Assembly: GCA_900316985.1 (NCBI GenBank) | Contig: ONFE01000003.1 | Coordinates: 1-64,000 of the forward strand | DNA length: 64,000 bases | Reading direction: 5' to 3' | From: an uncultured Prevotellaceae bacterium | Lineage (GTDB): Bacteria > Bacteroidota > Bacteroidia > Bacteroidales > Bacteroidaceae | Part shown: positions 26,612 through 35,078 of the stretch, one piece after another | How positions within the stretch are numbered: position 1 is the first letter of the stretch | How the letters are laid out: every line of letters begins with the position of its first letter | The notes under the pieces: model-generated | The model's database searches: none | Told to the model about the DNA's origin: nothing | What the model saw: only the letters and a program-made list of their open reading frames with translations | Position numbers and translations under genes: made by a program

Positions 26612-27151
26612 ATGGAAGTCATTTTGAAAGAAGATATTATCGGCTTGGGTTACAAGAACGATATCGTGAACGTAAAGAACGGCTATGGCCGTAATTATCT
26701 CATTCCTACAGGTAAGGCTGTCATCGCTTCTGCTTCTGCCAAGAAGGTGCTTGCTGAGAACCTGAAACAGCAGGCTCACAAACTGGCTGCCCAGAAGGCT
26801 GCTGCTGAAGAGAAGGCTGCAAAATTGGAAGGTGTGGCTCTGACTATTGCCGCCAAGGTTTCTGCCACAGGTCAGCTCTACGGTTCAGTGAATGCTGGTA
26901 CTGTTGCTGAGGAACTTGCTAAGCTGGGTATTGAGGTTGACCGCAAGATTATCACCATGCGTGATGCTAAGACTATTGGCGACTTCGAGGCTACAGTTCA
27001 CTACCACAAAGAGGTTGAGGTGAAGGTTCCTGTGAAGGTTGTTGCTGAGAATCAGCCTGCTCCTGCTCCTGTTGAAGAGGCTCCCGTTGAGGCTCCAGCC
27101 GTTGAGGAAGAGGACTTCGAGGAGGAAATCGAAGACGCTACCGAGGCATAA
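26612..27151 (+). CDS. rplI: 50S ribosomal protein L9 with acidic C-terminal extension
   Basis: The N-terminal L9 domain is typical (MEVILKEDIIGLGYKNDIV, GYGRNYLIP), followed by the long connecting helix and the C-terminal domain (GQLYGSVNAGTVAEEL). At 179 residues it is about 30 longer than common L9. The extra tail (from about 150) is rich in Glu, Pro, Val and Ala, and acidic. Such tails occur in related Bacteroidota; its role is unknown. It ends the operon at the terminator 27207-27245. Confidence 0.96.
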   Translation: MEVILKEDIIGLGYKNDIVNVKNGYGRNYLIPTGKAVIASASAKKVLAENLKQQAHKLAAQKAAAEEKAAKLEGVALTIAAKVSATGQLYGSVNAGTVAEELAKLGIEVDRKIITMRDAKTIGDFEATVHYHKEVEVKVPVKVVAENQPAPAPVEEAPVEAPAVEEEDFEEEIEDATEA

Positions 27152-27206
27152 GCCTTGAAGCTACAGTTTTGATTGACATTTTTCGCACTGTAAAGCACAT
27201 TTAGAT

Positions 27207-27245
27207 AAAATCCTGGCTGTCGGAAGATGGTCAGGATTTTTCTCA
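27207..27245 (+). terminator. Intrinsic terminator after rplI
   Basis: Stem AAAATCCTG (27207-27215) with CAGGATTTT (27232-27240), followed by TTCTC. Confidence 0.7.
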
Positions 27246-27261
27246 TAAATCTTAACTCGAA

Positions 27262-27981
27262 TTGTCCAACGACTATTTTTCTTTTAAGCAGTTTACCGTT
27301 CATCAGGACCGTTGCGCCATGAAAGTCGGTACCGATGGCACTTTGCTCGGAGCATGGGCCAAGGGAGGAGACCGTATTCTCGATGTCGGAACGGGTACCG
27401 GACTGATAGCCTTGATGCTGGCCCAACGTTTTCCTCAGGCTATGGTGGATGCTATTGATATTGATTCTGATGCATGCCTGCAAGCCCATGAGAACGTAGT
27501 TGCATCTCCTTTTGCAGATAGAGTAAACGTTCATCATTGTCGTTTGCAGGATTTCACTCCCGTTATCCCAAAAGAAAAGTGGACCGATAATGAGTCTTCA
27601 CTTCACTACGATGCAATCGTAGTCAATCCTCCTTATTTTGAACAATCACTGAAGGCGCCTGATGCTCAGCGCTCAATAGCCCGTCATACTGATTCGCTTT
27701 CCTACAGGGATTTGATGAATGGGGTAGTGCGCTTGCTTGATACCGACGGTGAATTCTCGGTTGTTATTCCATTCGACTGCCGCAGAAACCTTGAAACAGA
27801 GGCTATTATGGCTGGACTCTATCCTTCAAGGGTTTGTGCGGTTAAGACCACACCTCGAAAATCAGCCCGACGTTACCTTCTAGCCTTCCGCAAACATCCA
27901 GAAGAAATAGAAACATCGGAACTCTTGATGAATTCCGATGCTTATCATGATTTGGTCAAAGATTTTTATCTGAAAGGCTAA
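27262..27981 (+). CDS. trmN6: tRNA1(Val) A37 N6-methyltransferase (TrmN6/YfiC-like)
   Basis: The 239-residue SAM-dependent methyltransferase has SAM-binding motif LDVGTGTGLIALMLAQ, acidic loop DAIDID, and catalytic NPPYF, which marks N6-adenine methylation. The opening SNDYFSFKQFTVHQDRCAMK is the family N-terminus. The start is TTG at 27262: an in-frame TAA at 27253 blocks anything further upstream, and the first ATG (27319) would remove conserved residues. It modifies A37 of tRNA-Val in E. coli; the same role is inferred here. It lies just after the rplI terminator and converges with the lipid kinase gene. Confidence 0.85.
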   Translation: MSNDYFSFKQFTVHQDRCAMKVGTDGTLLGAWAKGGDRILDVGTGTGLIALMLAQRFPQAMVDAIDIDSDACLQAHENVVASPFADRVNVHHCRLQDFTPVIPKEKWTDNESSLHYDAIVVNPPYFEQSLKAPDAQRSIARHTDSLSYRDLMNGVVRLLDTDGEFSVVIPFDCRRNLETEAIMAGLYPSRVCAVKTTPRKSARRYLLAFRKHPEEIETSELLMNSDAYHDLVKDFYLKG

Positions 27982-27989
27982 CGAATTCG

Positions 27990-29030
27990 TTAAATATTAT
28001 TCAGTCGTCTGAGAATTTTTTTGTTTAGTGCCTGAATGTTGCGGCTTTGCTTGACGAGGTCATCACGTACCACATTAATGTCATTGAAAAACTCGCTAAG
28101 TGCAGTCTGCATCCTGTTCGGACGGCGTTTGCTACGATCCGCCTCAGGATTCACCACAACCTTAATGCCTCCAGGAATAAGCCTGATGTCTACATCAGCA
28201 TCAGCCATTACAGGATCACCGTCAAAGTGTATAACACCTGGTTTTTCCCGATGGATACGGATGTGCTTCGTTCGGAATGTCTTGATTTTTTGATTCTTGT
28301 CGAGCGTTTTGTTTAGCATTTCTATGGCTACTTGTGGTGCTTCAAGGGCATCGAAAGGTTCCATAATGATAACGTCGAGCATGCCGTCGTGCATTGAAGC
28401 GTGAGGTGCTATGTAGGCATTGTTGCCGTATTGTGAAGCGTTGGCGCATGATATTAGGAAGGCGCGGTTGATAATGGTGCCGTTCTCATCCTCAATGCGA
28501 TATGTTTCAGGCTTGTAATTCAACCCTTCTTTCAGCACATTCTCTACATAAGTCGTTAGTCCACGTTTGCCTGCCGCTGCGAATTTCATGGAGATAAAGG
28601 CATCGAAGCCCATTCCGCAGGTACAGAAAAAAGCGTGCTCGTTGATAATGCCGTAGTCAAGGTCGTGGATTTCGCATTGATTCAGGATATCGATGTCTTT
28701 CTTGAAATCCATTGGCAGCATCAGATGGCGGGCTAGTCCGTTACCGCTGCCGCAAGGAATGATGCCCAATGCCGTATCCGAATTCGTAATGCCTCGCGCT
28801 ACCTCGTTCACCGTTCCGTCGCCACCAACAGCAACAACCACATCCACCCCCAGCTCTTTACACTCTTTTGCTATTTCCTCAGCGTGGCCTGCGTGTTCTG
28901 TCTCCCTTATTTCGTAGGAAAACTTCTCCTTGTCAAGCACTTGCTCAATGAGTGCCGGTATACCCGATTTGCTGACAGTACCCGAAATGGGGTTTATGAT
29001 GAATACTATTTTTTTCTTCTCATTAGTCAT
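27990..29030 (-). CDS. Diacylglycerol kinase-fold lipid kinase (YegS-like; possibly a sphingoid-base kinase)
   Basis: The 346-residue protein carries the DAGK catalytic domain: FIINPISG, VVAVGGDGTVNEVARG and GIIPCGSGNGLARHL. The C-terminal beta-sandwich follows (DGMLDVIIMEPFDALEAP, HFDGDP). The family phosphorylates diacylglycerol, undecaprenol-like lipids or sphingoid bases. The gene is divergent from serine palmitoyltransferase, which starts about 155 bases away, so a sphingolipid substrate is plausible; a related kinase acts on dihydrosphingosine in Porphyromonas. The start at 29030 (MTNEKKK) is fixed by the -7 box at 29038-29045, which rules out an in-frame start at 29060. Confidence 0.82.
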   Translation of the reverse strand: MTNEKKKIVFIINPISGTVSKSGIPALIEQVLDKEKFSYEIRETEHAGHAEEIAKECKELGVDVVVAVGGDGTVNEVARGITNSDTALGIIPCGSGNGLARHLMLPMDFKKDIDILNQCEIHDLDYGIINEHAFFCTCGMGFDAFISMKFAAAGKRGLTTYVENVLKEGLNYKPETYRIEDENGTIINRAFLISCANASQYGNNAYIAPHASMHDGMLDVIIMEPFDALEAPQVAIEMLNKTLDKNQKIKTFRTKHIRIHREKPGVIHFDGDPVMADADVDIRLIPGGIKVVVNPEADRSKRRPNRMQTALSEFFNDINVVRDDLVKQSRNIQALNKKILRRLNNI

Positions 29031-29037
29031 TATGTTG

Positions 29038-29045
29038 CAAATATA
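29038..29045 (-). promoter_or_regulatory. -7 box of the lipid kinase gene; leaderless
   Basis: CAAATATA on the plus strand reads TATATTTG on the minus strand and ends 7 bases before ATG 29030, so transcription starts at the initiation codon. Confidence 0.5.
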
Positions 29046-29139
29046 CAAAAAGTAGTCCATAAATGCATCCTTTTCTCCAAATATTTCTCTTTATCAGAAG
29101 TTTTCTATAAAAATTGTGAAGAATTGCACATTTTTTTTG

Positions 29140-29147
29140 TAACTTTG
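29140..29147 (+). promoter_or_regulatory. -7 box of the serine palmitoyltransferase gene
   Basis: TAACTTTG followed by CAGCC; the leader is about 30 bases. The upstream TTG elements sit at non-ideal spacing. Confidence 0.5.
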
Positions 29148-29184
29148 CAGCCTAAAATGTAAAATAGTTATTTAAACCATCGAA

Positions 29185-30372
29185 ATGGGACAGTTACAAG
29201 AGAGATATAAACTCTATCGTGAGCCGCAAAAGTATATGGAGGCTGACGTCTATCCGTATTTCCGCGCCATTGAAGGAAAGCAGGGAACGGAAGTAGAAAT
29301 GGGCGGCCATAAAGTGCTGATGTTTGGCTCTAATGCTTATACGGGACTTCCTGGTGACCAGCGCATTATCGACGCTGCAAAGAAAGCACTCGACAAGTAT
29401 GGATCAGGATGTGCAGGCAGCCGATTCCTCAACGGAACGCTCGATCTTCACGTTCAGCTTGAAAAAGAAATATCTGAATTTATTGGTAAAGATGATTGTC
29501 TTTGTTTCTCCACTGGCTTCTCTGTCAATCAGGGAGTACTTGCCATGGTGGTAGGAAAGGATGATTATATCATCTGCGATGATCGTGACCATGCTTCTAT
29601 TGTGGACGGTCGTCGCCTTTCTTTTGCCAAGCAGCTTCATTACAAGCACAATGATATGGAAGACCTGGAGCGCGTTCTTCAGCGTCTGCCGGAGGAAGCC
29701 ATTAAACTCATCGTTGTAGATGGCGTCTTCTCAATGGAGGGTGATTTGGCCAAACTTCCTGAAATCGTTGAACTCAAGCACAAGTACAATTGTTCCATTA
29801 TGGTGGATGAAGCTCACGGTATCGGTGTCTTCGGAAAGCAGGGACGTGGTGTTTGTGATCATTTTGGCTTGACTGACGAAGTTGATCTTATTATGGGAAC
29901 TTTCTCTAAGTCACTTGCCAGTATTGGTGGCTTTATAGCCTCTGATAGCGATACAATTAACTTCTTGCGCCATACCTGCCGCACCTATATCTTCTCAGCT
30001 TCCAATACGCCTGCTGCTACAGCTGCTGCTATGGAGGCACTCCACATCATTCAACAGGAGCCCCAGCGTATTCAGGCTCTTTGGGATGTAACCAACTATG
30101 CCTTGAAGCGCTTCCGCGAAGAAGGATTCGAGATAGGTGACACGGAGAGCCCAATTATTCCCCTTTACGTGCGCGATGTTGATAAGACCTTCCTTGTCAC
30201 GTCTCTTGCTTTCAAGGCAGGTGTTTTCATCAATCCCGTTATTCCTCCGGCTTGTGCACCCCAGGATACGCTCGTACGCTTTGCTTTGATGGCTACGCAT
30301 ACCAACGAGCAAGTTGACCGTGCCGTTAAAGCCCTGAAGAAGATTTTCGTAGAGCAAGGAATCATTAAATAA
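29185..30372 (+). CDS. spt: Serine palmitoyltransferase, first enzyme of sphingolipid synthesis
   Basis: The 395-residue PLP-dependent alpha-oxoamine synthase condenses serine with an acyl-CoA to 3-ketosphinganine. Visible marks are GSNAYTGLPGDQRI, the substrate-binding GSGCAGSRFLNGT, DDRDHASIVDG, VDEAHGIGVFG, and the PLP lysine in GTFSKSLASIGG. The long family length and the N-terminus QLQERYKLYREPQKYMEAD resemble the Bacteroides Spt. Related CoA-ligating enzymes (KBL, BioF) are the alternative, but the SRFLNGT context and N-terminal extension favour Spt. A lipid kinase gene lies divergent. Confidence 0.88.
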   Translation: MGQLQERYKLYREPQKYMEADVYPYFRAIEGKQGTEVEMGGHKVLMFGSNAYTGLPGDQRIIDAAKKALDKYGSGCAGSRFLNGTLDLHVQLEKEISEFIGKDDCLCFSTGFSVNQGVLAMVVGKDDYIICDDRDHASIVDGRRLSFAKQLHYKHNDMEDLERVLQRLPEEAIKLIVVDGVFSMEGDLAKLPEIVELKHKYNCSIMVDEAHGIGVFGKQGRGVCDHFGLTDEVDLIMGTFSKSLASIGGFIASDSDTINFLRHTCRTYIFSASNTPAATAAAMEALHIIQQEPQRIQALWDVTNYALKRFREEGFEIGDTESPIIPLYVRDVDKTFLVTSLAFKAGVFINPVIPPACAPQDTLVRFALMATHTNEQVDRAVKALKKIFVEQGIIK

Positions 30373-30383
30373 TTGCGGTTTTA

Positions 30384-30415
30384 TTTGCAGGGTACAAAAA
30401 AACTTTGTAACTTTG
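30384..30415 (+). promoter_or_regulatory. Promoter of tRNA-Pro
   Basis: TTTG at 30384-30387, a 20-base spacer and TAACTTTG at 30408-30415: an exact consensus match. Confidence 0.7.
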
Positions 30416-30427
30416 CAGCCGCTAAAT

Positions 30428-30500
30428 CGAGGTGTAGCGCAGTTGGTAGCGTTCCTGGTTTGGGACCAGGCTGTCGCAGGTTCGAGTCCTGTCACCTCGA
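30428..30500 (+). tRNA. tRNA-Pro (anticodon TGG)
   Basis: Acceptor stem CGAGGTG (30428-30434) pairs with CACCTCG (30493-30499). The anticodon arm CTGGTTTGGGACCAG shows anticodon TGG, and the T arm contains GGTTCGAGTCC. The CCA end is not encoded. It has its own promoter and a strong terminator. Confidence 0.95.
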
Positions 30501-30506
30501 CTGAAT

Positions 30507-30550
30507 AAAAAAATAAGTGTGTGCTCATATTGGGCACACACTTATTTTTC
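30507..30550. terminator. Strong terminator after tRNA-Pro, usable from both sides
   Basis: AAATAAGTGTGTGC (30511-30524) pairs with GCACACACTTATTT (30534-30547), with A and T runs outside. It also lies after the minus-strand phosphatase gene. Confidence 0.8.
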
Positions 30551-30565
30551 TTGTACGTTTAGTAT

Positions 30566-31542
30566 TTAGTTCTTGACGATTTTTTTATTGTTTTCAATGA
30601 CGATACCACGGGTGGATTCCTTGGCCATTGATCCGTCCAGACGATAGACACGGGATGCTGGGTGCTCTACGATCACGGCTTTCACGCCAGTACTCTGTCC
30701 TGTCTTTTCCTTGTACTCCTGCTGAGCCTTTTTCATCTGGGTAATGAACTCCTCGCTACCTTGCTACCTTGCAGGGCGCAAAAGCCGATGCTGGCGGCGG
30801 TGCGGCTGGCATCAACGTCACTCTGCCAATGGGCACCCACGATGACGCGGCTATTACAGTAATCCCAGCCACGGCTGAAAATCTCATCGGCGCGCTCAGG
30901 AGCAATTTGGGCTAGCAATAGCGAGATTCCCCATCCACGCAGACTATGGCCTGAGGGATAACTACCCTCTCCGCGCAGTTCATCCTCTTCGTGAGAGGGC
31001 ATCGAATCATTGAAACGCTCGAAGGGGCGCTGCCTTTTGTAGTAAGCCTTGGTCTCCTTGCGCATGGGGTCAGTGGTGGCCAGGCTAGTCTCCATGAGTT
31101 TCCATATTTGGGGCGTACTGATAGGAGTGATTTCTAGTCCGAATGCATCTTTCCATTGGAGAAAGAGTTTAGCGTGATCGTTCCATTCGGCATCTGCGAT
31201 AGCCAATGCAACTCGGTCAGGATCCTGACGCTGTTGCTTGCCCCAACTGTATCGGACTACATCATTGGCAAACTCAGGGCTGTCGAATGAGGGTGGAGCC
31301 GGCATGATGTCAATGAGTTTGGGCAGTTGGTCGAGTTCATAATACGGTGTCATGGCATCATTCTGTGCAGAAACGCTTGTTGCCATAAATATGGTGACTA
31401 TGGCTATGAGTACCTTTTTATTCAAGTTTCCAGACGAATTGTCATTTTGCAGACATTGTGTTTTAGAACTTGTAAATACACTGCTGTTGCAGATGTTGAG
31501 GATGCTTGTAAGCATCCAAAATGCGAATCTTTCTGTTTTCAT
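30566..31542 (-). pseudogene. PAP2-type acid phosphatase, frame broken by an 8-bp tandem duplication
   Basis: The protein is a class A acid phosphatase/PAP2 enzyme: motif YKRQRPFERF, then YPSGHSLRGWG, then SRVIVGAHWQSDVDASR, with all catalytic residues present. As written, the frame stops at 30733 after a short aberrant tail. GCTACCTT occurs twice in tandem (30755-30762, 30763-30770). Removing one copy restores a frame to TAA at 30566 (969 nt, 322 residues) with a C-terminal tail RVYRLDGSMAKESTRGIVIE that looks like a secretion/sorting-type tail. The catalytic domain survives either way. The N-terminus carries two hydrophobic stretches; the second (IAIVTIFMATSVSAQ) is the likely signal peptide. 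It is expressed from regulatory module 1. Confidence 0.8.
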
Positions 31543-31587
31543 TCTTTTAAATATTTATTGTTAATGTCTTGTTTCAAATTGCGGGTG

Positions 31588-31704
31588 CAAAGGTAGGGCT
31601 ATTTATACATGTTTGTATGGCAGCAACGGATTATCTGCAAAAGTTGTTACGACACCAGGTCGTTTTTGCGACAAAAAGCACGGTTTCCTAAGAATCTGTC
31701 GTAA
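31588..31704 (-). promoter_or_regulatory. Regulatory promoter module, copy 1 (acid phosphatase)
   Basis: The -7 box is TACCTTTG on the minus strand (31588-31595). Half-site GTTACGACA starts at 31646, exactly 51 bases from the box end at 31595. A second direct half-site TTTGCGACA starts at 31665 (19-base offset), and inverted TGTCGTAAT starts at 31697. The same layout recurs at three other promoters in the window. Confidence 0.7.
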
Positions 31705-31726
31705 TGTCATGAATTCGTACGGACAA

Positions 31727-31772
31727 CATCCGCCGCGACGCTCCCTGAAATGGGGAAATGTCGCGGCGGATG
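31727..31772 (-). terminator. Strong hairpin downstream of the subtilase gene
   Basis: CATCCGCCGCGAC (31727-31739) pairs perfectly with GTCGCGGCGGATG (31760-31772). There is no T-run, but the 13-bp G/C-rich stem lies about 75 bases after the subtilase stop and probably marks its 3' end. Confidence 0.55.
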
Positions 31773-31846
31773 GGATTATCTCTTTTCAAGAGCTATACCT
31801 CGAAAGGCATTATCTTCTTTGTTGTTCTTCGAATTGCTATCCTCGG

Positions 31847-34111
31847 TTACAACCGGATGAGCGTTGACCCCTGCTGGCCTATCTTCACGGCATAGACACC
31901 GGAGGGTAGGCTGTTCAGCATGACAGTCCCGTCGGTGGCACGTGTGTTGAGCATCTGTTGGCCGTTGAGGTTGTTTATGGTCACTTGCACGTCGTTATAT
32001 CCGTCTATATTCAGGATGCGACCGTGGAGGCTGACTTTCGCTTGCTGGCGTGGCAGATCGGGGATGGATGTTTCGATGTTAAGCAGTTTCAGCAGTCCTG
32101 CGTATGCGTCAATCTCGCCGTAGCCGTACACGTTGTTAGGATAGGGGAGCGTCGGGTCGAGATGTTTCGATGTGGCAGCGATGGCTTCTTTGACTTCGGC
32201 CAGCGTCAGATTGGGCTTGGCTTGCAGCCATAAGGCCACGATGCCTGCCACGACGGGTGATGCCATGGATGTGCCAGACATGGCGACCATCTCGTATGTG
32301 CGGTTACCCATTTGCCATTGTTCTATGATATCGCTTTGATTGCGTTCTGAGGTGGCCATGCTCTGTTTAAGATTGCTGTTGTTGGAAGAGATGATGTTGT
32401 ATCCTGGAGCACAGACGTCAGGTTTGGTGCGACCGTCGAAGGTGGGGCCGGTGCCACTCCAACTGACGATGTTGTTATCTGAGTAAAGATTGCCGGATTG
32501 TATGGCTTTTCCGTTTCTGTTGACAAGTTGGTTTCTGTGGCTGGTGGCTCCCACGGCCAGCACACAATCGTATGCAGCAGGAGCAGTCACGGTGTGATCA
32601 GCAAGGGATGTGGAAAAGCCTTTGGAGAATCCGATATGATCGATGGCGCCGTTCATGACGTAGTCCTCATTGCAGGTTACCGTCATCCTAGCACTTCTGG
32701 CGCTGGTGCCGTCAGGATAGTATTCCCGTATGGGCATTATAATGTCAAACTTATAGGCAACCCGTCCGTCAGGTAATGTCTGTTTGTGATACGGGACGCT
32801 CACTTCGTCTTTGTAGAATCCAAAATAGTGCGTCTTTCCTTCATTGTCTTCCCAATAGCAATACTGTCCATCGGCGTTAGGATCCCGGGAGTCGAAGACG
32901 GCCTTGGCATTTCCGTTTGTTAATGTAGCAGAAAGCGTGATTTCGAAATCGCCCTTGGTCGTAATGAAAAGTGAATATGGGCTCTCGTCTTTAGCGTTCT
33001 CACCAAGGTAGTTGAGGCTTTCGTTGAGGGTCTCGTTGGCTTTCATGGCGCGGTAGTAGTCGGTGTCGGAGTTGTTGCCTGCGATAGCAACGATGATATG
33101 TCCGGGAACCTTAGCCATCTCGTTGAACACTTCTTCCTCCAGCGAAGTGTCAAAATAGAAATTCTGGCTACTTCCCCAGCTGCAGTTCATGACGGCGGGC
33201 ATGTTCTGCTCTGTGGCATAATCGAAGAAGTGTTTGATGCCGAGCAGGCATCCTGTTCTCGAAGCATCCCACTGATAATATTTGTCGACCTCAATATTGT
33301 TGGAACTTGCTTGCTTTATATCTGCTATCATCAGATCGCCCAGCGTTCGGTTTTCATCATAAGGATTATTGCTGGAAGTTCCAGACATGAACATGGCAAT
33401 ATCCGACTCGTAGGCGATACCGCGATACTTACCGTCAAGCACTGGACTCCCTGTGGCAATGCCGGCCACATGGGTGCCATGGTTTTTGAGTGAGTCGATG
33501 GAACCACAAGCCTTGGCCAGTTTCTCGGGAGTGTCATAGAGCGATCCGATGCTGAGATAGCCTTCCGTGGCTCCACGTCCGGTATATATGTCCCATGCCC
33601 AACGGATACGGGTGGTGCCGTCTGCATTTTGGAACATGGGGTGGGTATAGTCAAATCCGGAGTCGCAGATGCCCACGAGCACACCCTTTCCAGTGTAGGC
33701 CTGAGGCAGATTCAAGCCCTGATAGATATTGGTGACTCCTGTGGTGCCCGCTGTCTGGTCCATCTGTAGTTTGGGAGATTCGTTCAGTTCTATGCGGCGG
33801 ACGCCCTCGTCGTTTGAGAGTGCAGCCATGCGGCTTAGGGGTACGATGGCGAAATAGATATTTCCAATATGGTCGAGCACACGTACACCCTGACGGGTCA
33901 GTGTCTCTTCTGAATCGGCCTTGATGAGAGGCATGAGAAGTTCATCCTGTTTATCCTGCAACGAGGCTCGAGTGTGCATGGACTTGCTCTCATAGTGGTT
34001 CAACTTGCTGATCAATAAACCTGACAATTTGTTATAGTTTGCTTTCTGTGCCATCACTGCCTGCCCTATAATGAGAAGGAGTGCAAAAATAATGCTTATT
34101 TTGCGTTTCAT
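31847..34111 (-). CDS. Secreted subtilisin-like serine protease (S8) with type IX-type sorting tail
   Basis: The 754-residue protein has a signal peptide (cleavage near VMA-Q), a pro-region to about residue 120, and an S8 catalytic domain with Asp150 (VGICDSGFDYTHP), His211 (NHGTHVAGIA) and Ser615 (MSGTSMASP). The oxyanion Asn is probably in AGNNSD. An insertion of roughly 150 residues lies between the His and Ser blocks. The last 80 residues (VQVTINNLNGQQML ... LPSGVYAVKIGQQG) match the C-terminal sorting domain that directs type IX secretion in Bacteroidota. It has its own -7 box (34166-34173) and lies downstream of regulatory module 2. Its substrate is unknown. Confidence 0.88.
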   Translation of the reverse strand: MKRKISIIFALLLIIGQAVMAQKANYNKLSGLLISKLNHYESKSMHTRASLQDKQDELLMPLIKADSEETLTRQGVRVLDHIGNIYFAIVPLSRMAALSNDEGVRRIELNESPKLQMDQTAGTTGVTNIYQGLNLPQAYTGKGVLVGICDSGFDYTHPMFQNADGTTRIRWAWDIYTGRGATEGYLSIGSLYDTPEKLAKACGSIDSLKNHGTHVAGIATGSPVLDGKYRGIAYESDIAMFMSGTSSNNPYDENRTLGDLMIADIKQASSNNIEVDKYYQWDASRTGCLLGIKHFFDYATEQNMPAVMNCSWGSSQNFYFDTSLEEEVFNEMAKVPGHIIVAIAGNNSDTDYYRAMKANETLNESLNYLGENAKDESPYSLFITTKGDFEITLSATLTNGNAKAVFDSRDPNADGQYCYWEDNEGKTHYFGFYKDEVSVPYHKQTLPDGRVAYKFDIIMPIREYYPDGTSARSARMTVTCNEDYVMNGAIDHIGFSKGFSTSLADHTVTAPAAYDCVLAVGATSHRNQLVNRNGKAIQSGNLYSDNNIVSWSGTGPTFDGRTKPDVCAPGYNIISSNNSNLKQSMATSERNQSDIIEQWQMGNRTYEMVAMSGTSMASPVVAGIVALWLQAKPNLTLAEVKEAIAATSKHLDPTLPYPNNVYGYGEIDAYAGLLKLLNIETSIPDLPRQQAKVSLHGRILNIDGYNDVQVTINNLNGQQMLNTRATDGTVMLNSLPSGVYAVKIGQQGSTLIRL

Positions 34112-34165
34112 ATACTTTCTTTTTTTACTATTTCTTTACCTATGATATGTTCACGATTCCAGATG

Positions 34166-34173
34166 CAAAAATA
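34166..34173 (-). promoter_or_regulatory. -7 box directly upstream of the subtilase gene
   Basis: CAAAAATA on the plus strand reads TATTTTTG on the minus strand; the leader is about 45 bases. Transcription from module 2 could also read through. Confidence 0.4.
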
Positions 34174-34181
34174 CTTTTCAG

Positions 34182-34316
34182 CTATTGTGTCACCTTGGCA
34201 CCTTTTTCTATGATCACCTTGCCTGTCGTCTTGATTCCATTTATGCATGATGTCATTACGCTTGTACTGCAGATTGAAAGGATGGCTGCAAACACCCAAA
34301 GTGCTGTTTTTTTTAT
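34182..34316 (-). pseudogene. Small lipoprotein remnant whose start codon reads ATA
   Basis: The frame encodes KKTALWVFAAILSICSTSV followed by lipobox MTSC and about 20 more residues, then TAG. The codon where the N-terminus should begin is ATA (34314-34316), one base from ATG. The only upstream initiation-type codon in frame is a TTG inside the -7 box of module 2, so it cannot be used. The 44 codons look like the signal and first residues of a secreted lipoprotein, perhaps truncated. A short lipoprotein initiated at ATA is possible but unusual. Confidence 0.5.
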
Positions 34317-34370
34317 TTCTTTTTTTTGTTTTATTTTTGTTATTGATATTATTGTTTCTAAATTCGGGTG

Positions 34371-34491
34371 CAAAGGTATATCATTAATTTATGGATAAGT
34401 GCGAAAATGTTGTTTTTGTGTTAGAGTTGTAGCGACACTGCATGGTATATGCATCATATTGAGGGAGCCCCTGCAGAATCTGTCGTACAAC
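34371..34491 (-). promoter_or_regulatory. Regulatory promoter module, copy 2 (lipoprotein remnant/subtilase)
   Basis: The -7 box is TACCTTTG on the minus strand (34371-34378). GTAGCGACA starts at 34429, 51 bases from the box end. The second direct half-site is degenerate in this copy (TATGCATCA at 34448). Inverted TGTCGTACA starts at 34481, 52 bases from the first half-site. Confidence 0.65.
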
Positions 34492-34546
34492 TGTATCAAT
34501 TTCAGTTTTTATATGCCCAAAGTTATGCTGGTCTCGGATTTTTTTG

Positions 34547-34554
34547 TACTTTTG
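34547..34554 (+). promoter_or_regulatory. -7 box of the YqeY-like gene
   Basis: TACTTTTG; the leader to ATG 34585 is about 24 bases. Confidence 0.5.
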
Positions 34555-34584
34555 CAATGAGAATTAAACTTAATACATACAATT

Positions 34585-35034
34585 ATGATACTTTTTGATC
34601 AAATCAGTGAAGACATTAAGGCGGCTATGAAGGCTCGTGATAAAGTGCGACTGGAGACGCTTCGAAACATCAAGAAAGTTTTTCTGGAGGCAAAGACAGC
34701 CCCGGGAGCCAACGATACGCTGGCAGATGCTGACGCGCTGAAGATTATCGCCAAACTGGCAAAACAAGGTAAGGAAACCGCAAAAACATATTCGGATGCC
34801 GGCCGGCAGGATTTGGCTGATGCCGAATTGGCGCAGGTAGAAGTACTGGAAAGTTACCTGCCCAAGCAACTCTCTCAGGAAGAGATAGAGGCAGAAGTGA
34901 AGAGAATCATCGCTGAGGTGGGGGCTACGAGTATGAAGGAGATGGGCAAGGTGATGGGATCTGCCAGCAAACAGTTGGCCGGCAAGGCTGATGGCCGCGT
35001 CATCTCTGAGATTGTGAAGAAACTCCTGGCTTAA
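34585..35034 (+). CDS. yqeY: GatB/YqeY domain protein
   Basis: The 149-residue protein is a stand-alone YqeY domain: an N-terminal helical part (DQISEDIKAAMKARDKVRLETLRNI, here split by the family's conserved Arg-Leu-X-Thr-Leu-Arg core) and the C-terminal tail domain (SYLPKQLSQEEIE, EMGKVMGSASKQLAGKADG). The domain is shared with the amidotransferase subunit GatB and is thought to bind tRNA. The cellular role of free YqeY is uncertain. It is a single-gene unit ended by the terminator 35045-35078. Confidence 0.9.
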   Translation: MILFDQISEDIKAAMKARDKVRLETLRNIKKVFLEAKTAPGANDTLADADALKIIAKLAKQGKETAKTYSDAGRQDLADAELAQVEVLESYLPKQLSQEEIEAEVKRIIAEVGATSMKEMGKVMGSASKQLAGKADGRVISEIVKKLLA

Positions 35035-35044
35035 GAAATTCATT

Positions 35045-35078
35045 AAAAACGGGGACTGCCGCTGCAGCCCCCGTTTTT
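35045..35078. terminator. Intrinsic terminator shared by yqeY and the opposing non-coding unit
   Basis: AAAAACGGGGACTGC (35045-35059) pairs at 14 of 15 positions with GCAGCCCCCGTTTTT (35064-35078); A and T runs make it bidirectional. Confidence 0.8.

Noticed and set aside
29995..30537. Frame containing VTGLEPATAWSQTRNATNC
   Set aside because: This is the well-known spurious translation of a tRNA gene read on the opposite strand (tRNA-Pro at 30428-30500).
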